A model generated the notes under the pieces. It worked only from the letters and a program-made list of their open reading frames with translations, was not told the origin of the DNA and searched no databases. A program made the translations under genes and the position numbers. Below are positions 47,501-62,070 of a stretch of 64,000 bases of DNA, piece by piece; positions within the stretch are counted from its first letter, which is position 1; every line of letters begins with the position of its first letter. The DNA lies in assembly GCA_026826555.1 (NCBI GenBank), contig JAKSZT010054565.1, forward strand, positions 7,092,091 through 7,156,090, written 5' to 3'. Source of the stretch: Tolypeutes matacus (lineage: Eukaryota > Chordata > Mammalia > Cingulata > Chlamyphoridae).

Positions 47501-50404
47501 ATGAAGATCATAATGCATTAACAGAATGTGAGGTAAAACCAGTGCTTTGACAGTGAATACAAGTGAAAAGAAGTGCATTGCAGTCAATGAAAGGTATCTG
47601 CTTAGTTTACAAAACTGAAGAAATTGCTGCATTCACAGAGAGCTAGATAAAACCAGTGTTTTGATATCACTATTAAGGGAAAAGTAGTGCATAGCCATCA
47701 ATGTAACCAGTATTTGGATTAGTAGTCAAAACTGAAGAATATACTGAATTCACAGAGCATTGGGTTTCACCAGTGTTTTGACATTGATTGTAAGTGAAAA
47801 CAAGTGCCAAGCATTTAAGGAAATCAGTACATGGCTTAATTTTCATAAATGAAGAACATACTGCATTTACAGAGTGTTAAGTAAAACCAATGTTTTGACA
47901 TTGATTGTAACTGAAAACAAGTGCATAGCATGCAATGAAAACAGAACCTCACTTAGTTTTCAAAACTAGATAACATAGTGCATTTACAGAGTGTAACATA
48001 AAGCCAGTGTTTTGACATTGATTATAAGTGAAAACATGTGCATAGGAGACAATGAAATAAGTATCTGACTTAGTTTACAACACTGAAATACATACTGCAT
48101 TCACAGAGCAATAGGTGAAATTCTGGTTTGGCCATTGATTGTAAGTGAAACATGTGCTTAGCAGTCAAGGAAACCAGTATCTGGCTTAATTTTGAAAACT
48201 GGAGAACATAATGCATTCACAAAGCATTAGTATAGCCAACAATTTGACATTTATTTTAAGCAAAAACAAGTTCATAGCAGTCATGAAAGCAGTATCAGGC
48301 TTTGTATTCAAAACTGAAGAATATAATGCAATCACAGAGCATTAGGTGAAACCAGGATTGTGACGTTTTTAGGTGAAAAGAAGTGCACAGTAGTCAAGGG
48401 AACCAGTATCTGTCTTAGTTTTCAAAACCAAAGGTCATAATTCTTTCATAGTGCGTTAGGTAGATCCAGTGTTTTGACATTGATAGAGAGTGAAAACAAG
48501 TGCATAGCAGTCCATGGAACCAGTGTCTGGCTTAGTTTACAAAAATGAAAAACATATTTATACAACATTAGGTAAAAACAGTGGTTTGATATTGATTGTA
48601 AGTGAAAACAATTGCATAGCAGTCTATGAAACCAGGGTCAGGCTTTGTTTTCAAATCTTAATAACACAGCTTTCACAGAGTGTTAAGTAAAACTAGTGTT
48701 TTGACATTGGATTTAAATGGAAACAAGTGCATAACAGCCAATGAAACCAGGATATTGCTTACTGCTTACAACTGAAAGACATACTACTTTCACTGAGCTG
48801 TAGGTAAAACCAGGGTTTTCACATTGAATGTATGTGAAAACAAGGGGATAGCAGTCAATGAGATCAGCATCTGGCTTAGTATTCAAAATTGAAGGACAAT
48901 CTGTATCACAGAATATTAGGTAAAACTAGAGTTTTGACATTGATTTTAATTGAAAACAAGTGTGGAATAGTCAATGAAATCAATACCTGACTTCAATTTC
49001 AAAACTGAAGAACACATTGGATTAACAGAGCATTAGGCAAAAGCAGATTTTGACATTGATTGAAAGGGAAAACAAGTGCCTAGATTTAAATGTTATAACT
49101 ATCTGTCTGGCTTAGTAATAGAAACTGAAAATTAAATTGCATTCACATAATGTAAAGTAAAGCCAGTGTTTCGATATTGTTGTAAGTGCAAAAAGCTTCA
49201 TAGCAGACAATGAAACCTGTATGTGGTTAATTTTCAAAACCAAAGGACATACTGAATTCACAGAGTATTATGTAAAACAAGTGTTTTGACATTGACTAAA
49301 AGTGAAAACAAGTGAGTAGCAATCAATATAACCAGTATCTGGCTTAGTTTTCAAGACTGAAAAACATACTGCATTCAGGGATCATTAGGTAAAATGAATA
49401 TCTTGACATTGATTTCATGTGAAAAGAAGTGCATAGCAGTCAATCAAACTAGTATCTGGCTTAGCTTTCAAAATGAACAACATACTGCATTTTCTGAGAG
49501 TGAGGTAAAATGAGTGTCTTGACATTGATTGGAAGTGAAAACAACTGCTTAGCTGTCAATGAAGCCAGAATCTGGCTTAGTTGTGGAAACAGAAAAAAAA
49601 AAAAACAACAACACATTCACAGAGTGTTAGTATAACCAGTATTTTGACATTGATTGTAAGTTGAAACAAATGCATATCAGTCACTGAAGTCAGTATCTGG
49701 CTTAGTTTAAAAATTGAAGAACATACACCTTTCAAAGAGCATTAGGTAAAACCAGTGTTTTGACATTGATTGTAAATGGAAACAACTGCATAGCAGTCAA
49801 TGAAACCAGGATCTGGCTTAGTTTCCAAATCTGAAAAACATATTACTTTCATAGAGCATTAGATAAAGCCAGTGTTTAGACATTGATTGTAGGTATAAAG
49901 AACTGCACAGCAGGCAAAAACAAGTATCAGGTTTAGTTTTCAAAACTGAAGCACATACTGCACTCACAGAGGCCTCAAAATAATATTTGTCATTGATTGT
50001 AAGTGAAAAGATATGCCTAGCAATCAATGAATCCAGTAACTGGCTCAGTTTTTGAAATTGAAGTCCTTCAAAGACTGTTAGGTATAATGAGTGTTTTGAC
50101 TTTGATTGTAAATGAAAATTACTGCACAGCCATCAGGGAAATCAGTATCTGGCTTAGTTTTCAAAACTTATGGACATACTGCATTCACACATCATTAGGT
50201 AAAACCAGATATTTGCCATTGATTGTAAGGGGAAACAAGTGCATGGCAAGTCAATGTAACCAGTATCTGGCTTAGTATACAAAACAGAAGAATATAGTGC
50301 ATTCACAGAGCTTTAGGGAAAATGGCATTCTTGACATTGTTTGCAAGTGAAAACAAGTGCATACCAGTCAATGAAGCCAATATCTCACTTAATTTTTTAT
50401 CTGA

Positions 50405-50880
50405 AGAATATACTGCTTAAACACAGCATTAGGTAAAATGAGGGTTTTGACAGTGAGTGTAAGTGAAATCAAGAGCATAGCAGTGAATGAAACCTAGATT
50501 TGCCTTAGTTTTCAGAACCGAAGGGCACAATGCATTTGCATTCAATTTGGTAAATCCAGGGTTTTGACCTTGAGTGTAAGTGAAAACAAGTGCAAAATCA
50601 GCAAAAAAAAAAAAAAAAAAAATCCAGTGTCTAAGTTTCCAAAATTGAAAGACAAACTGCATCACAGAGCATTAGGTAAAATGAGTGATTTGACATTGAT
50701 GGTAAGTGATATCTAGGTCATAGCAGTCAAGGAATTTAAAATCTGACTTAATTTTCAGTATTGAAGACAAACTGCCTTAATAGAGCGTTAGGTAAAACCC
50801 TGTTTGACATTGATTGTAAGTGAAAACAAGTGCATGGCAGTCAATGAAACCGGAATCTGGCTCAGTTTTTAAAACTAAAG
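50405..50880 (+). repeat. Satellite higher-order block C, copy 3
   Basis: Marker CCTAGATTTGCCTTAG at 50,493, followed by the same variant order as 18,990-19,450. One unit has part of its sequence replaced by a run of about 20 A (50,603-50,622). Confidence 0.7.
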
Positions 50881-52029
50881 AACATACTGCATTCACAGAG
50901 CATTACATAAAACCAGTGTTTTGACATTGATTGTAAGGGGAAAGAAGTACATAGCAGTCAAGGTAACAAGTATCTGGCTGAGTATTCAAAACTGAAGAAT
51001 ATACTGCCTTCACAGATTATTAGGTAAAACCGGTGTATTGATATTGATTGTAAGTGAAAACAACTTCATAGCAGTAAAACAAACCAGTATGTGGCTAATT
51101 TTCAGAATTGAAGAACATACTACATTCTGAGTGTTAGGTAAAACCAGTTTTTTTACATTGATTGGAAGTAAAAACAAGTGCCTAGCAGTCATTGAAAACG
51201 GGATTTGCATTAGTTTTTTAAAAACTGTATAACATAATGCAATCATAGAGAATTAAGTAAAACCAGTGTTTTGACATTGATTGTAATGGAAAACAAGTGC
51301 ATAGGAGGCAATCTGGCTTAGTTTTCTAACTGAAGTTCATACTGCATTCACAGAGCATTAAGTAAAAGGAGTATTTTAAAATTGAATGTAACTGAAAATA
51401 AGTGCATAGCAGTCAATGAAACCAGGATCCTGCTTACAGCTCAAAATTGAAAGACATACTACATTCACTGAGCTTTAGGTAAAACCAGGGTTTTCACATT
51501 GAATGTATGTGAAAACAAGGGGATAGCAGTCAATGAAATCAGCATCTGGCTTAGTATTCAAAATTGAAGGACAAACTCCATCACAGAGCATTTGGTAAAA
51601 CTAGAGTTTTGACATTGATTGTAATTGAAAACAAGTGTGGAACAGTCAATGAAGCCAAAATCTGACTTCAATTTCAAATTTTAAGAAAATACTGCATTAA
51701 CAGAGCATTTGGTAAAAGCAGTGATTTGACATAGACTGCTCAGTAAAACAATTACATAGCACTCAATGTAACCAGTATCTGGCTTAGTCTTCAAAATTGA
51801 AGAATATACTGCATTCACGGAGTGTAATGTAAAACCAGTGAATTGATATTGATTGCAAGTGGAAACAGCTTCATAGCAGCCAATGAAATCAGTAGGTGGT
51901 TAATTTTTCAAAACTGAAGAATATACTGCATTCTGAGAGCATTATGTAAAACCAGTGTTTTGACATTGACTAAAAGTGAAAACAAGTGCATAGCAGGCAA
52001 TGAAACCAGTATCTGGGTTAATTTTCAAT

Positions 52030-52430
52030 CTGAAGAATATACTGCTTTTATGTAGTATTGTATAAAATGAATGTTTTGACATTGAGTGCAAGTGAAAACA
52101 AGTGCATAACAGTGACTTAAACCTAGATTTGCCTTAGTTTTCAGTACTGAAGGGACACACTGCATTCACAGTCCATTTGTTAAATCCAAGGTATTGATTT
52201 TGAGTGTAGGTGAAAACAAGTGCAAAATCTGTGAATGAAACCAGTAACTAGCTAATTTTTCAAAATTGAAAGATAAACTGCATCACAGAGCATTAGGTAA
52301 AATGAGTTATTTGACATTGATGGTAAGTGAAAACTAGATCATAACAGTCAAGGAATTTAATACCTGACTTAATTTTCAATATTGAAGACATACTGAATTA
52401 ACTGTGTTAGGTAAAATGAGTGATTTCACA
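52030..52430 (+). repeat. Satellite higher-order block C, copy 4
   Basis: Marker CCTAGATTTGCCTTAG at 52,122, 1,629 bp (about 14 units) after copy 3. The following unit keeps CCATTTGTTAAATCC and TTTTGAGTGTAGG, then AACTAGATCATAACAG. Confidence 0.7.
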
Positions 52431-55400
52431 TTGCATGTAAGTGAAAATGAGTGCATAGCAGTCAAAGAAACCATTATTTGTCTTAGTTTTCAAAACTAAT
52501 GAAAATACTGCATTCAGAAAGTGTTAGAAAACACCAATATTTTGACATGACTGTAAGTGAAAACAAGTGCATAGCAGTCAAAGACACCAGTATCAGGCTT
52601 AATTTTCAAATTTTAATAACATACTGCTTTCACAGAGCATTAGGTATAACCAGGGCTTTGACATTGTTTGTAGGTGATAATCAGTGAATAACATTCAAGG
52701 AAACCAGTATCAGCTTAGTTTTGAAAACAGAAGAATATATTACATTCACACAGCATTAGGGAAAACCAGGGTTTTGACATTGTTTGTAGGTGATAACTGA
52801 ATAACAGTCAACAAATCCTGTATCAGGTTTAGTTTTCAAAACTTAAGGACATACTGCAATCACAGACTGTTACTGAAAAACAGTGTTTTGACATTAATTG
52901 TAAATGAAAACAGTTGCAATTCAGTCAATGTAAACTATATATGTTTAGTTTTCAAATCTGAAGAACAACCTGCATTGACAGAGAGTTAGTATAACCAGAG
53001 TTTTGACATTGATTGTAACTGAAAACAAGTTCATAGCAGTCAATGAAACCAGTATATGGCTTTGTTTACAAAACTAAAGAACAACTTGATTCACAGAGCT
53101 TTATGTAAAACCAGAGTTTTTACATTGATAGTAATTGAAAACAAGTGCATAGCAGGGAATGAAACCAGTATCTGGATTAGTTTTTAAATCTGAAGAACAT
53201 ACTGCTTTGAGATAATGTTAGGTAATGTGACTGTCTTGCCATAGATTGTAAGTGAAAACAAGTGCATAGCAGTGAATGAAACCAGTATCTTGCTTAGATT
53301 TCAAAACTGAATAAAATACTGCATTAAAAGAGTGTTAAAAAGAACCAGTGCTTTGGCATTCATTGTAAGTGAAACAACTGCATATCAGTCAATGAAACCA
53401 GCATCTGGATTACTTTACAAAACTGAAAAACTTACTACTTTAATGGAGTGTTAGGCAAAACCAGTATTTTTAAATTGATAGTACCTGAAAACAAGTGCAT
53501 AGAATCAATGAGACCACTTACTGGCTTAGTTTTCAAAAATCAAGAACATACTGCATTCACAGAACATTAGGTATAACCAGTGTTTTGACATTGATTGTAA
53601 GTGAAAATATGTGGCTAATAGTCAATGAAACAAGTATCTGGCTTCCCTTTAAAAACAGTCATACATATTGCAATTGCAGTGTTAGGTAAAACCAGGGTTT
53701 TGTCATTGATTTTAGTGAAAACAATTGCATAGCTGTAAATGAAACCTGTGTCTTGCTTAGTTTGTGAAACTGAAGAACACACTGAATTTACAGAGCATTA
53801 GGAAAAAAACAGTGTTTTGACATAGATTTTAAATGAAAACAAGGGTATAGCAGTCAAAGAAAACACTGTCTGACTTAGTTTTCTAAACTGAATAACATAC
53901 CACCTTCACAGAACTTTAGGAAAAACCAATGTTTTGACATTGATTGCAAGTGAAAACAAGTGCTTAGAGTGAATGAAATCAGGAGCTGGTTAGTTTTCAA
54001 AACTGAAGAACATACTTCATTCACAGAGAATTAGGAAAAACCAGTGTTTTGATGCTGATTGTAAGTGAAACAAGTGCATAGCAGTAAGTGAAATGTGGAT
54101 TTGGCTTAGTTTTCAAAATTGAATAGCATACTGCATTCACAAACCATTAGGTAAAATCTGGGTTTGACATTGATTGTAAGGGAAAACAAGTGCTTAGCTG
54201 TCAATGAAACCAATTTCTGGCTTAGTTTCAAAATTGAAGTTCCAAAGGCATGACAGAGCATTAAGTTAAACAATTTTTTTCTTACAATTATTGTATACAA
54301 AAAGAAGTGCTTAGCAGTCAATGAATCCAATATCTGACAATTTTCGAAAGTGAAGAACATACCTCATTCACAGAGCATTAAATAAAACCAGTGTTTTGAT
54401 ATTTAGTGTAAGTGAAAACAAGTACATAGCTGTCAATGAAACCAATATCTGCTAATTTTTCAAAACTGAAGGATGAACTCCTTTTACAGACTGTTTGGTA
54501 AACCAGTGTTCTGAGATGACTGGAAACTTAAACAAGTGTATTTGAGAGATTGAAACCAGTATCTTGGTTAGTTTTCAAAATGTAAGAACATACTTCCTTC
54601 ACATAACATTAGGTAAAAGCGGTGTTTTGACATTGATTGTATGTGGGAAAAAGTGCATAGCACTCAATGAAATCAACATCAGGCTTATTCTAAAAATGGA
54701 AGGACATTCTGCATTCACAGAGTGTTAGTTAAAACCAGTGTTTTGACATTGATTGTAAATATAAAGTTCATACTAGTGAATGAAACAAATATGTGGCTTA
54801 GTTTTGAAAAATGTAGTATATACTTCATTTACAGAGTGTTTGATAAAATGAGTGTTTTGTCATTGAATGTAAGTGAAGAGAAAGGATTAGCCATCAATGA
54901 AACCAGGATCTGACTTAGTTTTCAAACTGTATAACATTCTGCATTCACAGAGTATTAGGTAAATCCAGTGTATTCACATTGATGGTAAGTACAAAGTAGT
55001 GCAAAGCGGTCAATAATACCAGAATCTGGCTTAGTTGTCAATACTGAAGGCCATACTACATTAAAAGAGTGTTAAATAAATGAGTGTTTTGACATTGACT
55101 GTAAGTGAAAAAAAATTCAGAGCATTCAATTAAACCGGTATCTGGCTTAGTTTTCAAAACTGAAGAACATACTTCATTCACAGAGCATTAAGTAAAACCA
55201 GTGTTTTGACCTTGATTATAAGTGAAAACATGCACAGCAGTGAATGAAAGTAATATCTGGCTTAATTTTCAAAGCTGAAAACATAATGCATAGAGAGCAT
55301 CTGGTAAAACTAAGGTTTTGACATTGATGGTAAGTGTAAATAGCTGCATGTCTGTCAAAGGAACCAGTACCTGGCTTCATTTTTAAAACTGCAGGATATA

Positions 55401-58400
55401 CTGCATACACAGAGTATTAGGCAAAACCATTGTTTTGACATTAATTGCAAGTGTAAATGAGTACATAGCAGCCAATGAAACCAGTATCTGCTTCACTTTC
55501 AAAGCCAAAGGACTTACAGTATTTACTGAGCATTAGGTAAAACGAGAGTTTTGACATTGACTCTAAGTGAAAAGAAGTGCATAGCAGACAATGAAACTAA
55601 TATCTGGCTTAAAATCAAAACTGAAAAACATACTGCATAACAGACTGTTACATAAAACCAAAGCTTTGACATTGAGTGTAAATGAAAACAATTGCACAGC
55701 TGTCAATGAACCGGGATAGCTTAGTTTAATGGCAGAATAACATACAGCATTCACAGAGCATGAGGTAAAACCAGTGTTTTGACATTGATTTTTAGTGAAA
55801 AGCAGTGTGGAACAGTGAAAGAAACCAGTACCTTGTTTAGTTTTCAAAACTAAAGGCCATACTGCAGTCACAGAACCTTAGGTAATATGAGTGTCTTTAC
55901 ATTGATTGTAAGGGAAATAAAGTGCATAGCTGTCAATGAAACCACTGTCTGCTTAGTTTTCAAAACAGAAGGACACACTGCATTCATAGAGCATTAGGTA
56001 AAACCAGTGTTTTGCATTAATTGTAAATTAAAACAACTGCATTACAGACCATGAAACCAGTATCTTGATTCATTTTCACAATGGAAGAACATACTGCTTT
56101 CACATAGCATTAGGTAAAACCAGTGTTTTGACATTGATTGATAGTGAAAACAAGTGTATAGCCTTCAATTAAACCCAAATCTGTCTTAGTTGAAAAATAA
56201 TAACATACTGCATTCACAGAGCATAAGTCAAAACCAGTGTTTTGACACTGATTGTGGGTGAAAAGCAGTACATAGGAATCAATGAAACCAACATCTGTCT
56301 TAGTTTTCAAAACTGAAGGACACACTACATTCACAGAGCATTCAGTAGAGAAGTGTTTTGACAGTGATTGTAAATGAAAACAAGTACATAGCATTCAATG
56401 AATCCATGAACTGCCTTAGTTTTTAAAACCAAATAACATAGTGAATTCACAGAAATTTGGGGAAAACCAGTGCCTTGACATTGGTTGTAAGTGAAAATCA
56501 GTGGATAGCAGTCAATGAAACCAGCATTTGGCTTAGTTTTCAACACTGAAGGACATACTTGGTTCATGCAGCATAAGGTAAAACCAGTGTTTTGACATTG
56601 ATTGCAAGTGAAAACAACTGCATAGGTGTCAATGAAACCAGTATCTTGTTTAGTTTTAAAACTTAAGACCATACTATGTTCACAGAGCTTTAGGTAAAAC
56701 CATGTTTTGGCATTGATTGGAGGTGAAAACAAGTGCATAGCAGACAATGAAACAATATCTGGCTTAGTTTATAAAGCTAAAGTACATACCGCATTCACAG
56801 AGAGTTAAGTAAAATGAATGTTTTGACATTGAATGTAAGTGAAAACAACTGCATAGCAGTCAATGAAACTATGATATGGCTGTTTTAAAAATGAATAACA
56901 TAGTGCATTCACAGAGTGTTAGGTTAAACTGTGTTTAGATACTGATAGCAAATTTAAAGAAGTGCATACCAGTCAATGAAACAAGTATCAGGCTTCATTT
57001 TGAACATGGAAGGAGATACTTCATACACAGACTATTAGGTAAAACCAATGTTATGACTTTGTTTGTAGTTTAAAACAAATGCATTGCAGTCAAGGAAACC
57101 ATTATCTGGCTTTATTTTTTAAATCTGCAAAACATACTGCAAAACAGAGCTTTAAGTAAAACCAGAGTTTTGACATTGATTGTAAGTGAAACCAGTGAAC
57201 AGGAGTCAATGAATCCTGTATCTTGTGTAGTTTTTCGAAAGTGAAGGACACACTGCAGCAACAAAGCATTTAGTAAAACCAGTGTTTTGCATTAAATGAA
57301 AATTAAAATAAGTGCGTTGCAGACAATGAAACCAGTATCTTGATTAGTTTTCAAAAGTAAGAAGTTACTGCTTTCTCATGACATTAGGTAAAACCAGACT
57401 TTTGACATTTGTTGTAAGAGAAAACAGGTGCATAGCAGTAAATGAAACAAAGATGTGGCTTCGCATTCAAAAATAAAAAACATATGCATTCACAGAGTGC
57501 AAGGCAAAAGCAGTGTTTTCATTTGACTGTAAGTGAAAAGCAGCACATAGCAGTCAATGTACTGCTAAGTCAAGACTAGCTTAGTTTTCAAAACTGAATG
57601 ACATTCTGCATTCCCAGAGCATTAGGTAAAAGCAGTGTTTTGCCATTGAGTGTAAATATAAAGAAGTGCATGCCAGTCAATGAAACAAGTATCTGGCTTA
57701 ATTTTCAAAATTGAAGAAACATTTTCATTTACAGAGAGTTAGCTAAGACGAAGGTTTTTGACATTGCATGTAAGTGAAAACAAAGGCTTAGCAGATAATG
57801 AAACCAGGATCTGGCTTAGTTTTCAAAACTATGTAACAGTCTGCAGTCACAGAGTATTAGGTAAAACCAGTTTTTGACAGTGATGGAAAGTATAATGAAT
57901 TGCACAGCAGTCAATGAAAACAGAATCTGGCTTAGTTACCAAAACTGAAGGACATACTGCTTTCACAGAGCATTAGGTAAAACCAGTGTTTTGACATTGA
58001 TTGAAATTGGAAACAAGGACATAGCTGTCAATGAATCCAGTATCTGCTTACTTTTCAAAATTAAGGAATGATTGCATTCAGAGTGTTACAAAATACCAGT
58101 GTTTTGACAGTGATTGTAAGTGAAAACAAGTATATAGCAGTCAATGAAAGCAGAATCTCACTTAGTTTTCAAAATTGGAGAACACAATGTATTCAATGAG
58201 TGTAAGGTAAAAACAGTATTTTGACATTGAATGTAAGTGAAAAAAAAGTGCATAGCATTCAATGAAACCAGTATCTGGCTGAGTATGAAAAAGTGAAGGA
58301 CATACATCCTCACAGACTGTTAGGTAAAACAAGGGCTCAGACATTTATTGGAAGGGAAAAAAGTGCATAGCAGTCACTGAAACCAGTATGTTGCTTCATT

Positions 58401-60739
58401 TTCAAAAATTAAGGACATATTATATCACAGAGCATTAAGTAAAACCAGTGTTTTGACATTGATTGTAAGTAAAAAACAGTGCATAGCAGTCAATGAAACT
58501 AATAAGTGGCTTAATTTTCAAAACTGAAAAACATACTGCATATCAGAGCACTAGGTAAAACCAGGTTCTTGACATTGATTTTAAGTAAAAACCTGTGTAC
58601 AGCAGTCAATGAAACCAGGATCTGTCTTAGTTTCCAAACAGAATGACATACTGCATTCACAGAGCATGATGTAAAACCAGGGTTTTGACAATGATTGTAA
58701 TTGGAAAGAAGAGTATAGCTGTCAGTGAAACCAGTATCAGTTTAGTTTTCAAAACTGAAGTACTGACTGCATTCACTGAGCACTAGGTAAAATCAGAGTC
58801 ATGATATTGTAAGTTATATCAAGTGCATAGCAGTCAATGAACCCAGTATCTGGCTAAGTTTCCAAAAGTGAATAACATAGTGCATTCACAGAACATTAGG
58901 TAAAATCAGTGTTTGACATTGATATTATGTGAAAAAAACTGCATAGCAGACAATGAAACCAGTATCAGGTTAGTTTTCAAAATTGGAGAATATATTGCAT
59001 TCTCACAGCATTAGGTAAAAAAGGGGGTTTTGACATGACTACATGTTTAAAAAGTGCATAGCTGTCAATGAAACCATTATCAGGATAGTTTTCAAAACTG
59101 AAGGACATACTGAATTCACAGAGCATAATGTAAAACCTGAGTTTGGCTTTGATTGTAAATTAAAATAAGTGCATGGCCAACAATGAAACAAGTATCTTGA
59201 TTAGTTTTCAAAATGGAAGAACATGCTGCTTTCACATAGCACTAGGTAAAACCAATGTTTTGTCATTTATTGTAAGTGAAAACAAGTGAATAGCAGTCAA
59301 TGAAACCCGGATCTGGCTTAGTTTTCAAAACTGTAAAACATTCTGTATTCACAGAGTGTTAGGTAACACTAGTGTTTTGACTTTGAAGATAAGTATAAAG
59401 AAGTGGAAAGCAGTCAATGACACCACTATCTAGCTTAGTTTTCAAAACTGAAAGACATACTGCATTCACAGAGAATAAGGTAAAACAAGGGTTTGACATG
59501 ATTGTAAGTGAAAACAAGTGCATAGCAGTCAATGAAACCAGTATCTGGCTTCATTTTCAAAACTGAGGGCCATACAGCATCGTAGGGCATTAGGAAAAAC
59601 CAGCGTTTTGTCATTGTTTTTAAATGAAAAAAGTGCATAGCATTATATGGAATGAATACTGCCTTAATGTTCAAAACTGAAAACATACTGCATAACATAG
59701 CTTTAGGGAAAAAAGTGTTTTGACATGGATTGAAATTGAAAACAATTGCATAGCAGTCAATGAAACCAGGATCTGGCTTAGTTTTCAAAACTGATTATCA
59801 TACTCCATTCAAAGAGCATAAGGCAAAACCAGGGTTTTGACATTGATTTTAAGTGAAAATCAGTGCATAGCAGACAATGAAACCAGGATATGGCTTATTT
59901 TCAAAACAGAATAACAGTGCATTCACAGAGTGTTAGGAAAAAACAATGTTTTGACATTGATTGTAAGTGACAACATGTGCATAGCAGTCAATAAAACCAT
60001 GATATGAGTTAGTTTTCCAAACTGAATAACATACTGCCTTCACAGAGCATTAGATAAAACAAGTATTTTGAATGCATTGTAAATATAAAGATGTCCATAC
60101 CAGTCAATGAAACAGTTATATGGCTTAGTTTTCAAAAGTAAAGTTCATACAGCATTCACAGTGTGTTAGTTGAAGCCAGTGGTTTGCCATAGATTGCAAT
60201 GAAAATAATTCCAAGGCAGACAATGAAAAAACTATTTGGCTTAGTTTTCAAACCTAAAGGAACTACTGCATACACAGAGAGTTAAGTAAAATGAGTGTTT
60301 TGACATTGAATATAAGTGAAAACAAGTGCAAGGTAGTCAATGACACCAAGATCTGGGTTAGTTTTAAAAACTGAATAACATAGTGCATTTACAGAGTGTT
60401 GGAGAAACCACTGTTTAGACATTGATAGTAAATATAAAGAAGAGCATACCAATCAAAGGAACCAATATCTGGTTTAGTTTTCAAAACCGAAGTACATACT
60501 TGATTCACAGAGCATTAGGTAAAACAAGTGTTTTGAAATTGATTGTAAGTGAAAAACAATGCATTACAGTCAATGGTCCCAGTATCTGGCTTAGTTTTCA
60601 AATGGATAGGACATATTTCATTCACAAAGTGTTAGGTAAAACCAGTGTTTTGACATTTATTGTAAGTGAAAACTCTGCATAGCTGTCAATGAGACCAGTA
60701 TCTGCTTAGTTTTCAAATCAGAAGATACTGCCTTTACAG

Positions 60740-61500
60740 AGCATTAGAGAAAACCAGGGTTTTGACATTGATTGTAAGTGACAATAGTTTCTTATCAGTG
60801 AATGAAACCAATATCTGTCTTAGTTTCCAAAACTGAAGAACATACTGCATTTCCAGAATATTAGGTAAAACCAGTGTTTTGACATTGATTGTAATTTGAA
60901 ACAAGTGCATAGTTTGTAATGAAATCCATATCTGCTTAGTTTTCAAAACTGAAGGACTTAATGCATTCACAAAGCATTAGGTAAAACTCGTGTTTTAACA
61001 TTGATTGTAAGTGACAACAAGTGCACAGCAGACAATGAAACCAGGATCTGGCTTATTTTCAAAACTGAAAGACATAGTGTATTCATGGAGTGTTAGATAA
61101 AAACAGTGTTTTTACATTGATTGTAAGTGACAACAAGTGCATAGCAGTAAATTAAACCAGTATCTAGCTTAATTTTCAAAACAGAAGATGATACTGCATT
61201 CACAGAGCATTAGTGCATAGTTTGTAATGAAACAGTGCATAGTTTGTAATGAAACCAGTATCTGATTAATTTTCAAAACTGAAGGACATACTGAATTCAC
61301 AGTTTTAGGTAAAACCAGGGTTTTGACATTGATTCTAAGTGACCACAAGTTCTTCTCAGTGAATGAAACCAGTAACTGTCTTAGTTTCCAAAACTGAAGC
61401 ATATACTGCATTCACAGAATATTAGGTAAAACCAGTGTTTTGACATTGATTGTAATTGGAAACAAGTGCATAGTTTGTAATGAAACCAAATATCTGTTTA
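60740..61500 (+). repeat. Younger duplicated satellite block (about 560 bp) with a 22-bp local duplication
   Basis: 60,740-60,930 and 61,300-61,490 are much more alike than average units. Both have CAGTGAATGAAACC, TGTCTTAGTTTCCAAAACTG, CAGAATATTAGGTAAAACC and the rare TGCATAGTTTGTAATGAAA. Between them AGTGCATAGTTTGTAATGAAAC is tandemly repeated exactly (61,212-61,233 and 61,234-61,255). Confidence 0.8.
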
Positions 61501-61829
61501 GTGCTCAAAACTGAATTCACAGAGCATTAGGTAAAAACAGTGCTTTTCATAGATTGTAAATTAATACAAGTGCATTGCAGACAATGAAACCAGTATCTGG
61601 TTTAGTTTTCAAAATGGTGGAAGTTACTGTTTTCACAGAGTGTGAGGCAAAACCAGGGTTTGACATTGATAGTAAGTATAAAAAAATGAATAACCGTGAA
61701 TGAAACCAGTACATGGCTTTGTTTTCAAAACTAAAGGACATACTGCAGTCACAGAACATTAGGTAAACCAGTATTGTGACATTGATTGTAATGAAAAGAA
61801 GTGCAAAGCAGTCAATGAAACCAGGATAT

Positions 61830-62070
61830 GGATTAGTTTTCAAAACTGAATGGCATACTGCATACATAGAGCTTGTGGTAATACCAGTGTTTTGACATTG
61901 ATTGTAAGTGAAAACAAGTGCATAGCAGTATCTGAAAGTAGGATCTGACTTAGATTTCAAAACTGAGTAACATAGTACATTAACAGAGTGTAAGGCAAAA
62001 CCAGTGTTTGGAAATTCATTGTAAGTGAAAAGCAGTACATAGCACTCAATGAAACTGGTAACTGGCTTAG
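61830..62070 (+). repeat. Satellite higher-order block D, copy 1
   Basis: Two to three units with GAGCTTGTGGTAA (61,871), GGATCTGACTTAG, CAGAGTGTAAGGCAAAACC and AAAAGCAGTACATAGCA. The same order recurs at 63,755-64,000 (GCGCTTGTGGTAA at 63,801), 1,930 bp away. Confidence 0.72.
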
